A DNA stretch of 64,000 nucleotides. Source: Sphingomonas sp. Leaf34 (GTDB lineage: Bacteria; Pseudomonadota; Alphaproteobacteria; Sphingomonadales; Sphingomonadaceae). The notes under the pieces were generated by a model that saw only the letters and a list, made by a program, of their open reading frames with translations, ran no database searches and had not been told where the DNA came from. Location: assembly GCF_001421805.1 (NCBI RefSeq), contig NZ_LMLC01000003.1, positions 248,236-312,235 of the forward strand, read 5' to 3'. The position numbers were made by a program, and so were the translations under genes. Shown here one piece after another: positions 11,398 through 19,892 of this stretch (its first letter is position 1; each line of letters begins with the position of its first letter).

Positions 11398-12318
11398 TTA
11401 TTCCTCGTTCTTGTAGATGCGGATGATGCGGTCGAGCATGGCCAGCGCCTCGTCGCGCGGACGCTGGAAGGTGTTGCGGCCGATGATCGAGCCGTTGCCG
11501 CCACCGTCGCGAATGTCGCGCGCGTCCTGGAACACCGCATCCTCGCCCTTCGACGCGCCGCCCGAAAACACGTTGATGCGCCGTCCGGCAAAGCTCGACT
11601 GGACGACATGCTTCACGCGATCCGCCTGCTTCGACCAGTCGGTGCCGGCATAGAGCGACTTGCATTCCTTCTGCTCGATATGATCGGTCGGCAGCTTCGT
11701 CTTGATGATGTGCGCGCCGAGCAACGCTGCCATGTGCGCCGCATAGGCACCGACGTCGAGCGCGAGTTCACCGTCCTTGGTCAGCTCGCCGCCGCGCGGG
11801 TAGGACCAGATCACGGTCGCGATACCGACCGACTTGGCCTCTTCGCTCAGCTCGCGGATTTCCTCGACGAGTTCGAAGAACTGGTCCGCCCCCGGATAGA
11901 TCGTAAAGCCGATCGCCGCCGAGCCGAGCCGCACCGCGTCGGACACGGTCGCGGTGACCGCCTGGTCGATCGACGTCGCCCAGCTGTTCGAACTGTTGCA
12001 CTTCAGGATCGTCGGGATCTGCCCGGCGAACGTATCCGCGCCTGCCTCGAGCATGCCGAGCGGCGCCGCATAGGCGCTGAGCCCCGCGTCGATCGCGAGC
12101 TGGTAATGGTAATGCGGATCGTACGCCGCCGGGTTGACCGAGAAGCTGCGCGCCGGGCCATGCTCGAAGCCCTGGTCGACGGGCAGGATCACCAGCTTGC
12201 CGGTACCGCCCAGCTTGCCCTGCATCAGGATGCGCGCAAGGTTCGCCTTCACCGCCGAACTGGTGGCTTCATACTTGTCGAGGATGGTCTTGATCTGCGG
12301 TGTGATCGTCGTGGTCAT
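11398..12318 (-). CDS. Class I fructose-bisphosphate aldolase (DhnA type)
   Basis: Schiff-base aldolase cleaving or forming fructose-1,6-bisphosphate. The DhnA/FbaB type is shown by LVILPVDQGFEHGP near the N terminus, the lysine in HIIKTKLP and the GGGNGSIIGRN phosphate site. I start it at the ATG at 12318 (MTTTITPQIK); a longer in-frame stretch to 12357 runs into the toxin gene and is rejected. 306 residues. With gap and pgk nearby it belongs to a glycolysis/gluconeogenesis or Calvin-like cluster. Confidence 0.93.
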   Translation of the reverse strand: MTTTITPQIKTILDKYEATSSAVKANLARILMQGKLGGTGKLVILPVDQGFEHGPARSFSVNPAAYDPHYHYQLAIDAGLSAYAAPLGMLEAGADTFAGQIPTILKCNSSNSWATSIDQAVTATVSDAVRLGSAAIGFTIYPGADQFFELVEEIRELSEEAKSVGIATVIWSYPRGGELTKDGELALDVGAYAAHMAALLGAHIIKTKLPTDHIEQKECKSLYAGTDWSKQADRVKHVVQSSFAGRRINVFSGGASKGEDAVFQDARDIRDGGGNGSIIGRNTFQRPRDEALAMLDRIIRIYKNEE

Positions 12319-12328
12319 GATCGTTCCT

Positions 12329-12658
12329 TCAAAGCTCGAGCCAGCGGCGCAACGCATCGTCGACGCTGGTCATGGTGGTGATCGGAATGGTGCCGACAAT
12401 CTTCACGATCGCGCCGCGCGCGAGCGTATCCAGCTTGTCGACCTGGATTTCTGCGGCGTCCTGAAGCCCCGTGCCCGGGGATGCCTCGAGGGGCACGCGA
12501 AACAGATTGGTATCGCTGGTCACACAGGTCAGCGGACAAACGGAAACCGTCGCGTGATCGGCAAAGACATCCGACTGGACGACGAGAAATGGCCGCGGTT
12601 TGGGCGAGATATCGCCGCGACCCGCCCCAGCGACGATCATGCCACGCAGGATCCTCAC
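12329..12658 (-). CDS. MazF/PemK-family toxin
   Basis: Small SH3-barrel endoribonuclease-type toxin of 109 residues. The recognisable elements are an N-terminal GRGDISPKPRPFLVVQSD strand, VCPLTCV and the terminal ALRRWLEL helix. The GTG start overlaps the antitoxin stop as GTGA, the usual antitoxin-first arrangement. The N terminus is a little divergent from classic MazF proteins, and activity cannot be judged from sequence alone. Confidence 0.85.
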   Translation of the reverse strand: MRILRGMIVAGAGRGDISPKPRPFLVVQSDVFADHATVSVCPLTCVTSDTNLFRVPLEASPGTGLQDAAEIQVDKLDTLARGAIVKIVGTIPITTMTSVDDALRRWLEL

Positions 12659-12885
12659 GCGGGGGGCGCCGAGATCAGGAAATCCCAGGTCTCATCCTGT
12701 ACCTCGCGGTCGCGCGCAGCGGCCTTCATGGATTGCCGCCGCGCCTCCGCAAGAAAAGCCTCGTCATGGCGTTCGACATAGCGCCGCACGGCTTCGCGTG
12801 CGATATCGCTCTTGCTGCGCCCTTGGGTACGCGCAACCGCCGCGAGTCGCTCTTCGAGTTCGCTATCGAGCCTGACGCCAAGCAC
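12655..12885 (-). CDS. Ribbon-helix-helix antitoxin
   Basis: A 76-residue protein with an N-terminal RHH (CopG-like) fold: strand VRLDSELEERLAAVA, then SKSDIAREAVRRYVERH helix, followed by an acidic C-terminal arm (EVQDETWDFLI) expected to wrap the toxin. Start GTG at 12885 with GGAG upstream. The palindrome at 12896-12911 directly upstream is its likely operator, implying autoregulation of the pair. Confidence 0.88.
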   Translation of the reverse strand: MLGVRLDSELEERLAAVARTQGRSKSDIAREAVRRYVERHDEAFLAEARRQSMKAAARDREVQDETWDFLISAPPA

Positions 12886-12895
12886 CCGTGTCTCC

Positions 12896-12911
12896 GTTTA
12901 ACATGTTAAAC
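12896..12911. promoter_or_regulatory. Palindromic operator of the toxin-antitoxin pair
   Basis: GTTTAACATGTTAAAC is a perfect 16-bp palindrome located 11 nt upstream of the antitoxin start, AT-rich in a GC-rich region. RHH antitoxins bind short palindromes of this kind, so autorepression is inferred. Confidence 0.7.
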
Positions 12912-13015
12912 ATAGGCGCAGTGGCAGCCGCGATCAATCCCCTGCCCGCTCGTTTGGCCGCGCAATTGACCAACACTCGTCCAACGTCGAGACTGGGCGA
13001 AAGGGGATAAAGGCG

Positions 13016-13504
13016 ATGCTAGTCTTCCGTGGGATCATGGCGTGCGCGGTGCTGATGGCGGCGTCCGCCGCACCGGCAGCGGTGAAGGTCGGCGAGCGCG
13101 CGCCCGACTTCGAACTGACGCTGATCGACGGCAGCAAGGTACGCGGTAACGACCTTCACGGGCAGGTCGTGGTGCTCAATTTCTGGGCGACGTGGTGCGC
13201 ACCGTGCAAGACCGAACTGCCCCTGCTCGATACCTATTACCGGCTCCGAAAGGACAAGGGCCTGCGCGTCTTTGCGATCGCCACGGAGGATTCGCTGCCC
13301 GTGTACAAGCTGAAGCCGCTGTTCGCAGCGATCGCAATCCCGTCCGCGCGCCGGATCAAGGGGCCGTTCGCGGCGATGGGTGCGCTGCCGACCAACTACA
13401 TCATCGATCGCGCCGGGGTCGTTCGCCATGCGAAACCCGGCGCGTTCGACCTAGACGACCTCAACGGCCTGCTGGTCCCGCTGCTGCGGGACCCCGCCCC
13501 CTAG
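13016..13504 (+). CDS. TlpA-family periplasmic thioredoxin-like protein
   Basis: Exported thiol-disulfide oxidoreductase. A signal peptide covers about residues 1-21 (ends ASAAPAA), and the redox site WCAPC is at C61 and C64 after VVVLNFWAT. The insert and cis-proline region ([10 protein letters not shown]) match the TlpA/ResA group, which reduces periplasmic cysteines, often in cytochrome c or copper-protein maturation; no such partner is adjacent. The gene is convergent with pgk and the two stop codons overlap. Confidence 0.88.
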   Translation: MLVFRGIMACAVLMAASAAPAAVKVGERAPDFELTLIDGSKVRGNDLHGQVVVLNFWATWCAPCKTELPLLDTYYRLRKDKGLRVFAIATEDSLPVYKLKPLFAAIAIPSARRIKGPFAAMGALPTNYIIDRAGVVRHAKPGAFDLDDLNGLLVPLLRDPAP

Positions 13505-14691
13505 CGCGTCAGCGCGGCGACCCCGGGAAGATCCTTGCCTTCCATCCATTCCAGGAAAGCGCCCCCCGCGGTCGACACGAAGGTGAACGCCTCCGAGACG
13601 CCAGCCTGGTTGAGCGCGGCGACCGTATCGCCGCCGCCTGCGACCGAGACGAGCGAACCGCCCTCGGTCAGCGCCGCCGCGGTGCGAGCAAGCGCGACGG
13701 TCGCGGTGTCGAACGGCGGCGTCTCGAACGCGCCGAGCGGACCGTTCCACACCAGGGTCCGGCAGTTCTTGAGCACGTCGCCGAGCGACTCGACCGCTGC
13801 CGGGCCGAGATCGAGGATCATCTCGTCAGCCGCGACCTCGTGCACGTTGACGGTGCGCGTCGCGGGGTTCGGCTTGAACTCCTTGGCGACGACGACGTCG
13901 TACGGCAGGTGGACGGTGCAATTCGCCTTGTCCGCGGCTTCCATGATCTGTTCGCAAGTGCTGGCAAGTTCATGTTCGCACAGGCTTTTGCCGACATCGA
14001 TACCACGCGCGGCGAGGAAGGTGTTCGCCATCCCGCCGCCGATGATCAGGTGATCGACGCGCGTGACGAGATGCCGCAGCACGTCGAGCTTCGAGGACAC
14101 CTTGGCACCGCCGACAACGGCTGCGACCGGATGCTCGGGCGCGCCCAGCGCCTTCTGGAGCGCATCGAGCTCGGCCTCCATCGCGCGACCGGCAAAAGCA
14201 GGGAGGACGTGCGCAAGACCCTCGGTCGAGGCATGCGCACGGTGCGCGGCGGAGAAGGCGTCGTTGACGTACAGATCGCCCAGGTTCGCGAAGCGCGCGA
14301 CCACGGCCGCGTCGTTGGTCTCTTCACCGCCGAAGAAGCGCGTGTTCTCGAGCACCGCGATATCGCCGGGCTCCAGCGTCGCGACCGAATCCTCCGCGCC
14401 TTCCCAATCGATGTAGCGCACTTCGCGACCCAGCACTTCGCTATATGGCTTCACGACCTGCGACAGCGAGAAGTCGGGGCTCGGTTTGCCCTTGGGACGG
14501 CCGAAATGCGCGAGGACGAGGACGATCGCGCCCTTGTCCGCAAGTTCGCCGACGGTCGCGACGGTCGCACGCAGGCGGGTGTCATCGGTAACGCGGCCCT
14601 CCGCCATCGGCACGTTGAGGTCTTCGCGGACGAGCACGCGCTTGCCCTGGATTTCGCCCATATCGTCGAGCGTCTTGAATGGCTTGCTCAT
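13501..14691 (-). CDS. pgk: Phosphoglycerate kinase
   Basis: Interconverts 1,3-bisphosphoglycerate and 3-phosphoglycerate with ADP/ATP. The N domain has [11 protein letters not shown] and the substrate region [12 protein letters not shown]; the C domain has [15 protein letters not shown] and the nucleotide loop GGGDTVAAL. It is 396 residues, full length. The ATG overlaps the upstream MOSC gene stop as ATGA, so it is translated with that gene and probably transcribed from the gap promoter. Confidence 0.97.
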   Translation of the reverse strand: MSKPFKTLDDMGEIQGKRVLVREDLNVPMAEGRVTDDTRLRATVATVGELADKGAIVLVLAHFGRPKGKPSPDFSLSQVVKPYSEVLGREVRYIDWEGAEDSVATLEPGDIAVLENTRFFGGEETNDAAVVARFANLGDLYVNDAFSAAHRAHASTEGLAHVLPAFAGRAMEAELDALQKALGAPEHPVAAVVGGAKVSSKLDVLRHLVTRVDHLIIGGGMANTFLAARGIDVGKSLCEHELASTCEQIMEAADKANCTVHLPYDVVVAKEFKPNPATRTVNVHEVAADEMILDLGPAAVESLGDVLKNCRTLVWNGPLGAFETPPFDTATVALARTAAALTEGGSLVSVAGGGDTVAALNQAGVSEAFTFVSTAGGAFLEWMEGKDLPGVAALTR

Positions 14692-15167
14692 GGTTCTTCG
14701 ATCCTGATCTCATCACCGACGGCGATCCTGCCGCCCATCAAAACGCGGGTACAGGCCCCGCCCCGCCAGTCGGGCGTGAGCGCGGCGAACAATCCTGGCG
14801 CCAGGGCCTCCATCCGTTCGCACGGATCGGTGTGGCGCGTCACTTCCAGCACGACGTCCGCGCCGATGCGGAGCTGCGTGCCGGGTATTTGGGGAAGATC
14901 GAAGCCGTCGACGAGGAGGTTCGCGCGGCGTTCGTACCAGGGAATGTCGCAGCCGACGTCGGCCATCGCGGCGTCCCAGTCGGCGCGTTCGAGCAGTGTC
15001 ACCTGGCGCCGCCCCTTGCCGCCGGGCCGTACATAGCCGCGAAAGTCACCGTGCAGGCCGGCCTCGATGGTGATCTCGACCGTGTCGATGACCTCCATCG
15101 GAGCTTTCGCGCGCGCGTGCCGCGCGATGCCGGCGATCCTGCCTGCTTGCTTCAAGGTAGAGGCCAC
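14688..15167 (-). CDS. MOSC domain-containing protein
   Basis: The MOSC domain is a beta-barrel found in molybdenum cofactor sulfurases and in molybdoenzymes that handle reactive nitrogen species. Here it stands alone, with [30 protein letters not shown] and [13 protein letters not shown] use a GTG start at 15167 with GGGAGGG just upstream, giving 159 residues; a TTG four codons later is possible. It sits between gap and pgk, so its role in that operon is unclear. No molybdenum-cofactor gene is nearby. Confidence 0.82.
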   Translation of the reverse strand: MASTLKQAGRIAGIARHARAKAPMEVIDTVEITIEAGLHGDFRGYVRPGGKGRRQVTLLERADWDAAMADVGCDIPWYERRANLLVDGFDLPQIPGTQLRIGADVVLEVTRHTDPCERMEALAPGLFAALTPDWRGGACTRVLMGGRIAVGDEIRIEEP

Positions 15168-15177
15168 CGCTCCCTCC

Positions 15178-15247
15178 CCGTTCGTGTCGAGCGCAGTCGA
15201 GACACCATCTGTCACAGGAGGCGGCTTCTCGATTGCGCTCGAAGCAA
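15178..15247. repeat. Imperfect inverted repeat (GTTCGTGTCGAGCGCAGTCGAGA)
   Basis: Left arm from 15178 (GTTCGTGTCGAGCGC, then AGTCGAGA) and right arm ending at 15247 are imperfect reverse complements over about 23 nt around a 24-nt centre. It lies between gap and the MOSC gene, immediately upstream of the MOSC ribosome site. Confidence 0.7.
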
Positions 15248-15276
15248 ACGGAAGAGGGGGTGCATGGATCGCAGCC

Positions 15277-16287
15277 TCAGATGAACTTCGCCATCGCGGT
15301 GGCCGTGTCGACCATGCGGTTCGAGAAGCCCCATTCGTTGTCGTACCAGCTGACGACACGGACAAGCTTGCCGTCGATCACCGCGGTCTCCATGCTGTCG
15401 ATCGTCGACGAGGCCGGGGTATGCTGGAGATCGATCGAGACGAGCGGCTCGTCCGACCAGTCGAGCACGCCGACCAGCGGGCCGCTCTCGGACGCCGCCT
15501 TGAGCACCGCATTCACCTCTTCGCGCGTCGTGTCGCGTGACGGGGTGAAGGTCAGGTCGATCAGCGAGACGTCAGGCACCGGTACGCGGATTGCCGAGCC
15601 GTCGAGCTTGCCCTTCAGTTCGGGCAGCACTTCGGCGACGGCGCGCGCAGCACCGGTGGTGGTCGGGATCATCGACATCGCCGCCGCGCGCGCGCGACGC
15701 AGATCGGGGTGGATCTGGTCGAGGATCTTCTGGTCGTTGGTATAGGCGTGGATCGTCGTCATCAGCCCGCGCTCGATGCCGATCGCATCGTTCAGCACCT
15801 TGGCGACGGGCGCGAGGCAATTGGTCGTGCACGACGCGTTCGAGACGATCGTGTGCTCGGCGGTCAGCTTGTCATGGTTGACGCCGTACACGACGGTCAG
15901 GTCGACGCCTTTGCCCGGTGCCGAGATCAGCACCTTCTTCGCGCCCGCATCGAGATGCTTCTGGCAGCTCGCCTTGTCGGTGAAGAAGCCGGTGCATTCG
16001 AGGACGATGTCGACGCCCAGCTCGGCGTGCGGCAGATTGGCGGGATCGCGCTCGGCGGTCACGCGGATGCGCTTGCCGTCCACGACCAACTCGTTGCCCT
16101 CGGCCGAGACCTCGCCGGGATATTTGCCGTGGACGCTGTCGCGCTTGAACAGCCAGGCGTTCGACTTGGCATCGCCGAGATCGTTGATCGCGACGAGTTC
16201 GAGTGCGCCGTTCGACTGTTCGAGTACCGCGCGGGCGACGAGACGGCCGATGCGCCCGAAACCGTTGATCGCAACCTTGACCGTCAT
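15277..16287 (-). CDS. gap: Glyceraldehyde-3-phosphate dehydrogenase, type I
   Basis: NAD-dependent glycolytic enzyme. The Rossmann motif INGFGRIGR lies at residues 8-16, the catalytic cysteine C153 in [12 protein letters not shown], and the C terminus has the conserved [14 protein letters not shown]. The ATG at 16287 has GGAG 8 nt upstream and gives 336 residues. The frame is open further upstream but that part is non-coding in character. First gene of the gap-MOSC-pgk unit; divergent from the small gene at 16432. Confidence 0.97.
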   Translation of the reverse strand: MTVKVAINGFGRIGRLVARAVLEQSNGALELVAINDLGDAKSNAWLFKRDSVHGKYPGEVSAEGNELVVDGKRIRVTAERDPANLPHAELGVDIVLECTGFFTDKASCQKHLDAGAKKVLISAPGKGVDLTVVYGVNHDKLTAEHTIVSNASCTTNCLAPVAKVLNDAIGIERGLMTTIHAYTNDQKILDQIHPDLRRARAAAMSMIPTTTGAARAVAEVLPELKGKLDGSAIRVPVPDVSLIDLTFTPSRDTTREEVNAVLKAASESGPLVGVLDWSDEPLVSIDLQHTPASSTIDSMETAVIDGKLVRVVSWYDNEWGFSNRMVDTATAMAKFI

Positions 16288-16431
16288 TGCTGTATCTCCG
16301 CTAGCGCCCGAGAGTCCGTTCCGGGCGCGCAGCCTTTGCGGGGCGGTGGGGCGCCCTGTCAACACCGTGGATCGCGGATTGACCCGGCGAAACCGGCTTG
16401 TCGCACACCCCGGCCATGCTATCTCGATCGC

Positions 16432-16692
16432 ATGCCAGATACTCCAGACACGATATCGGATCGGGCGTCCGCCCCGACGCCAGAGATGACGCCAGACATG
16501 CCACCAGAGACGATAGCGGATACGGCGGCGGTCGATCGGATCGACGCAGCGATCATACGGATCGAGGCCGCGATCAACGCCCGCACGCGCAGCGGCGACG
16601 CGCTCGCCAAGCGCCATGCGGCCCTCAAGGCGCGGATGGCCGAAGCCGTCGCCGCGCTCGACGACGTCATCACGCGCGGGAGCCCGAACTAA
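16432..16692 (+). CDS. Small coiled-coil protein upstream of zapA
   Basis: 86 residues, no family recognised. The N-terminal third is Pro/Thr/Met-rich with repeated [16 protein letters not shown] acidic segments and looks disordered. The rest is a single long amphipathic helix ([19 protein letters not shown] and [19 protein letters not shown]) suited to coiled-coil pairing. Its stop overlaps the zapA start as TAATG, so coupling with ZapA and a division-related role are inferred from position only. Confidence 0.75.
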   Translation: MPDTPDTISDRASAPTPEMTPDMPPETIADTAAVDRIDAAIIRIEAAINARTRSGDALAKRHAALKARMAEAVAALDDVITRGSPN

Positions 16693-17000
16693 TGGCACAG
16701 GTCATGCTCGATATCGGCGGCCGTCCCCATGCCGTCGCCTGCCGCGATGGCGAGGAATCGCGCGTCCGGTTGCTCGGCGCGATGCTCGCCGAACGCTGGC
16801 CGATCGCGGACCGTGCGGCGGGCGGCCTGAGCGCCGAACGCGCGATGCTGTTCGTCGCGCTGATGCTCGCCGACGACCTCGACGAAGCCGCGCATCGCCC
16901 GCCCGAAGGCTCGGCGGTCAGCGAGATCGCCCTGACGCGGATCGCCGATCGTCTCGAAGACCTTGCGGAGGCCCTTGAGCTAAGCCCCCCGAGCGCCTAG
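16692..17000 (+). CDS. zapA: Cell division protein ZapA
   Basis: FtsZ-ring-associated protein that bundles FtsZ filaments. 102 residues: an N-terminal beta segment ([21 protein letters not shown]) typical of ZapA, then the long dimerising helix ([19 protein letters not shown] and [13 protein letters not shown]). The zapA-6S RNA-folate cyclo-ligase order seen here is widely conserved in proteobacteria and supports the assignment. Confidence 0.88.
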   Translation: MAQVMLDIGGRPHAVACRDGEESRVRLLGAMLAERWPIADRAAGGLSAERAMLFVALMLADDLDEAAHRPPEGSAVSEIALTRIADRLEDLAEALELSPPSA

Positions 17001-17008
17001 ATTGGCGA

Positions 17009-17167
17009 TGGCGGGTTCTGCCCGGTACGAGCCTTTATTATCCCTGAGGCTATTCATCATCCATAGGGGGCTGTCCCTGTTAGGATCCTGGTCCGAAGCA
17101 CATGGTCCCCACCTGACGTACCGTGCGTCAGTGGATAACCCGGCACACGGCCATGGTGGGCCCGCCA
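17009..17167 (+). ncRNA. ssrS: 6S RNA
   Basis: Regulatory RNA that mimics an open promoter and sequesters sigma-70 RNA polymerase. The call rests on position between zapA and the 5-formyltetrahydrofolate cyclo-ligase gene, on the closing stem TGGCGGG (17009-17015) with CCCGCCA (17161-17167), and on the familiar 5' segment GTTCTGCCCGGTACGAGCC. Exact ends are estimated from the stem and could differ by several nucleotides. Confidence 0.85.
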
Positions 17168-17195
17168 CACCACCCTATTTCGATGGCTCGCGCGC

Positions 17196-17729
17196 ATGAC
17201 CGACAAGAGCGTGCTCAGGGCCTCCCTACGCGCTGCGCGCGACGCGTGCGCCCCAGTCTCCATCCCCGTGCCGTCGGCGTTCCTGACGCGACTGAAGCCG
17301 GGCATGACCGTCGCCTCCTATGTTCCGTTCGGCGGAGAGGCCGACCCGTCGCCATTCGCGCGCGCCGCGGTCGACGCGGGCTGCGTCATCGCGCTGCCGC
17401 ATGTGGTGCGCCGGTCGCTGCCGATGCGTTTTCTGTCATGGGATACAGAGGCAGCGCTGATCGCCGGACCGTTCGGCCTCCACCAGCCCGCCGAGGACGC
17501 GGCCGAACTCGCGCCGGACATCATCCTGACCCCGCTCGTCGGCTTCGATCGCAGCGGCAACCGAATCGGCCAGGGCGCCGGCTATTACGACCGCGCCTTC
17601 CTCGCACACCCCGATGCGTGGCGCGTCGGCATTGCGCTGTCGGTCCAGCAGGTCGATAGCCTGACCCCGGACCCGTGGGACGTCCCGCTCCACGCCATCG
17701 CCACCGAACTCGAATGGATCACGCTATGA
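17196..17729 (+). CDS. 5-formyltetrahydrofolate cyclo-ligase
   Basis: Converts 5-formyl-THF to 5,10-methenyl-THF with ATP. 177 residues with the family motifs ASYVPFGGEADP, LPHVV and the diagnostic GFDRSGNRIGQGAGYYDRAF near residues 109-128. It lies directly downstream of 6S RNA, the same arrangement as ygfA in E. coli, so it may be expressed from 6S read-through. The stop overlaps the next gene. Confidence 0.93.
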   Translation: MTDKSVLRASLRAARDACAPVSIPVPSAFLTRLKPGMTVASYVPFGGEADPSPFARAAVDAGCVIALPHVVRRSLPMRFLSWDTEAALIAGPFGLHQPAEDAAELAPDIILTPLVGFDRSGNRIGQGAGYYDRAFLAHPDAWRVGIALSVQQVDSLTPDPWDVPLHAIATELEWITL

Positions 17730-17926
17730 CGCCCACCTGGCGCAAACCCGTCGGGATGCTCGGCATCCTGCTCTTGATCATGCTGTGGTGCGTGGCGATC
17801 GTGAGCCTGTCGAATATCGTCGGCAGCTGGCACTGGCTGGCGCAGCTGGTGTTCTACCTGTTCACCGGGCTGATCTGGATCGCGCCGTTGAAACCGGTAC
17901 TGCGGTGGATGGAGCTCGGGCGGTAA
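17726..17926 (+). CDS. DUF2842 family membrane protein
   Basis: 66 residues, two hydrophobic helices (about 9-31 and 38-56, the second within LAQLVFYLFTGLIWIAPLKP). The ATG overlaps the cyclo-ligase stop as ATGA, which fixes the start. This small protein is commonly found at this position in alphaproteobacteria; its function is unknown. The call to DUF2842 is from sequence pattern memory. Confidence 0.8.
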   Translation: MTPTWRKPVGMLGILLLIMLWCVAIVSLSNIVGSWHWLAQLVFYLFTGLIWIAPLKPVLRWMELGR

Positions 17927-17934
17927 AGTCCGCT

Positions 17935-18074
17935 TCCGTTCGTCCTGAGTAGCCGTCGAGTAGTCGCCGCAGGCAGCGTATCGAGAGGGCGTATCGAAGG
18001 ACAGGTTGGCGCGCGGCTACGGTGCGTCGATACGCTCCTGACGGAGCTACTCGGCCTCTACTCAGCACGAACGG
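17935..18074. repeat. Large imperfect palindrome (GTTCGTCCTGAGTAG family)
   Basis: The left end GTTCGTCCTGAGTAGCCGTC pairs imperfectly with the right end, whose reverse complement begins GTTCGTGCTGAGTAGAGGCC. Internal segments such as GCGTATCGA recur in inverted form, so the arms extend to about 55 nt each. It occupies the gap before the tRNA genes. Confidence 0.75.
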
Positions 18075-18137
18075 TATGTGGGAGGAATGCTCGCAGCACT
18101 CAAAAATCTGGAAGGGTCTCGGCCACCCCATCAAGGG

Positions 18138-18214
<77 letters not shown>

Positions 18215-18299
18215 ATTCCCAATGACGAACCACGGCATCCCGAGGGACCCTGCGGCAGGCTCGTCAAAACCTCAACACTCTCTCGAACCATCTGAACGA

Positions 18300-18376
<77 letters not shown>

Positions 18377-18432
18377 TGAAACAGCGTGGAGGCGGCAACT
18401 AGGCGAGGGTTCGGATACCGTCAACCCCCATT

Positions 18433-19704
18433 TCAGCCACCTGTTTCACGTTGTGCCTCGGGCGGGTCGCCACGCCAACGATTTCGCCCCGCCTTGGGCT
18501 GCACGAGCGTCCCGTGCTCGAACAGGAAGCCGGCAATATCGGGCTTGCCCGCCGCCTTGATGACCGTCTGGAGGATGATGAGCAGCGGGACGGCCAGCAG
18601 CGCGCCCGATGTGCCCCACACCCAACCCCAGAAGCTCAGCGAGATCAGGATCAGCAGCGGGCTGATCGTCAGCCGGTGACCGACGACGAACGGCGTGATC
18701 GCGTTCGCCTCGATCAGATGCAGCCCGTACATCAGCGCGGGCGGCAGCAATGCCATCCAGATGTCCGAAAACGTCATCAACCCGCCGAGCGCGAGCAGGA
18801 ACGCACCGATCACCGGCCCGAAATACGGAATATAGTTGAGCAGCGCGACGATCCCGCCCCACATCGCGGGATAGGGCATGCCGATGAACCACAGCGCGGC
18901 GCCCGTAACGATCCCGAGCAGGATGTTGATCACCGTGATCGTGCCCAGATAGGCGGACACGTCGTCGACGATGTCCTGGATCACGCGCGCCGTCGCCATC
19001 GCGCCGTCGAAGCTGGTCCGCCCGGTGATCGTCTGCCGCCGCATCCGCGTCCAGCCGGACAGGAAGAAGAACACGATCAGGACGCCGAACAGGAACTGCA
19101 CGATGACCGCAGGCGCGGACGTCGCGGCGAGTTCGAGGATCGAGCCTGGTGCGGCGACGCCCGCGGTGGCCGGCTGCTTGATCGGCGTCGACGCGACCTG
19201 GCGCAGCGTCTTGTTCACATATTTCTCGAGGCTCGAATACAGATCGAGCAGTGGCGCAAGGTTGCTCTGGATCCGGTCGAGCCGGGTCGGCAGCAGCCGG
19301 AAGAAATCGGTCGCAGGCACGAGGATCGCGGCGATCGCGATATTCGCGGCGATCAGGAAGACGAGGATGCATAGGATCGCGGCCAGCGGCGACGGCACGT
19401 GGCGACGCTCGAGCCATTCCAGCACGGGCACGAGCGCGACCGAGATCACGAGCGCGATCGTGAGCGGCAGGAAGAACTCCGCCCCCGATTTCAACGCGAA
19501 CGGCATGGCGAGGATGAGGCCGACACCGGCGGTCAGCGTGAGCGCCGCGAGCAGGCGATCGCGACGCTGCGCGATTCGCATCGCATCCTCGACCCCGACC
19601 GCGATCGGCAGTCCGAACGCACTTTCGGCCGGCGGGCCTTCCGCAACGGCGCCGCCCCCGCCGTTTGGCTGGCTTGGTTCCTGGCGAAGTCCCTCGTCCG
19701 TCAT
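18433..19704 (-). CDS. AI-2E family transporter
   Basis: Inner-membrane protein of the TqsA/YdiK/PerM superfamily with about eight transmembrane segments in 423 residues. The family core GIVALLNYIPYFGPVIGA and the C-terminal LLILISLSFWGWVWGTSGAL region are clear. Substrates vary (autoinducer export, Na/H exchange), so none is assigned. Start is the ATG at 19704 with AAGGA 6 nt upstream; about 35 residues of Gly/Pro-rich cytosolic N terminus precede the helices. Confidence 0.87.
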   Translation of the reverse strand: MTDEGLRQEPSQPNGGGGAVAEGPPAESAFGLPIAVGVEDAMRIAQRRDRLLAALTLTAGVGLILAMPFALKSGAEFFLPLTIALVISVALVPVLEWLERRHVPSPLAAILCILVFLIAANIAIAAILVPATDFFRLLPTRLDRIQSNLAPLLDLYSSLEKYVNKTLRQVASTPIKQPATAGVAAPGSILELAATSAPAVIVQFLFGVLIVFFFLSGWTRMRRQTITGRTSFDGAMATARVIQDIVDDVSAYLGTITVINILLGIVTGAALWFIGMPYPAMWGGIVALLNYIPYFGPVIGAFLLALGGLMTFSDIWMALLPPALMYGLHLIEANAITPFVVGHRLTISPLLILISLSFWGWVWGTSGALLAVPLLIILQTVIKAAGKPDIAGFLFEHGTLVQPKAGRNRWRGDPPEAQRETGG

Positions 19705-19789
19705 GGCAATTCCTTTGCCACCCCATCCCGTAATCGCGGTCGGCATTCAAGCCGGACGAGAGCCGCACGCATAATCTATTTCGCCTCCC

Positions 19790-19869
19790 GTCATCCTAAC
19801 GAACGTCAGGATGCAGAGCCGCAAAGGATGCCCTACGGTACCCTGGATCCTGGCTTTCGTCGGGATGAC
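19790..19869. repeat. Degenerate copy of the GTCATCC...CCCAG inverted repeat
   Basis: Begins GTCATCCTAACGAACGTCAG and ends with a segment whose reverse complement is GTCATCCCGACGAAAGCCAG. Same size (80 nt) and layout as 7241-7320, but the stems carry several mismatches. Lies between the transporter and acyl-CoA synthetase genes. Confidence 0.75.
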
Positions 19870-19892
19870 GCGGAAGTCGTGATCGCCGAGGT

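Noticed and set aside
15277..16698. Longer gap gene starting at 16698
   Set aside because: The extra 137 residues have no GAPDH similarity and overlap the small gene at 16432 and its promoter; the ATG at 16287 has a proper ribosome site.
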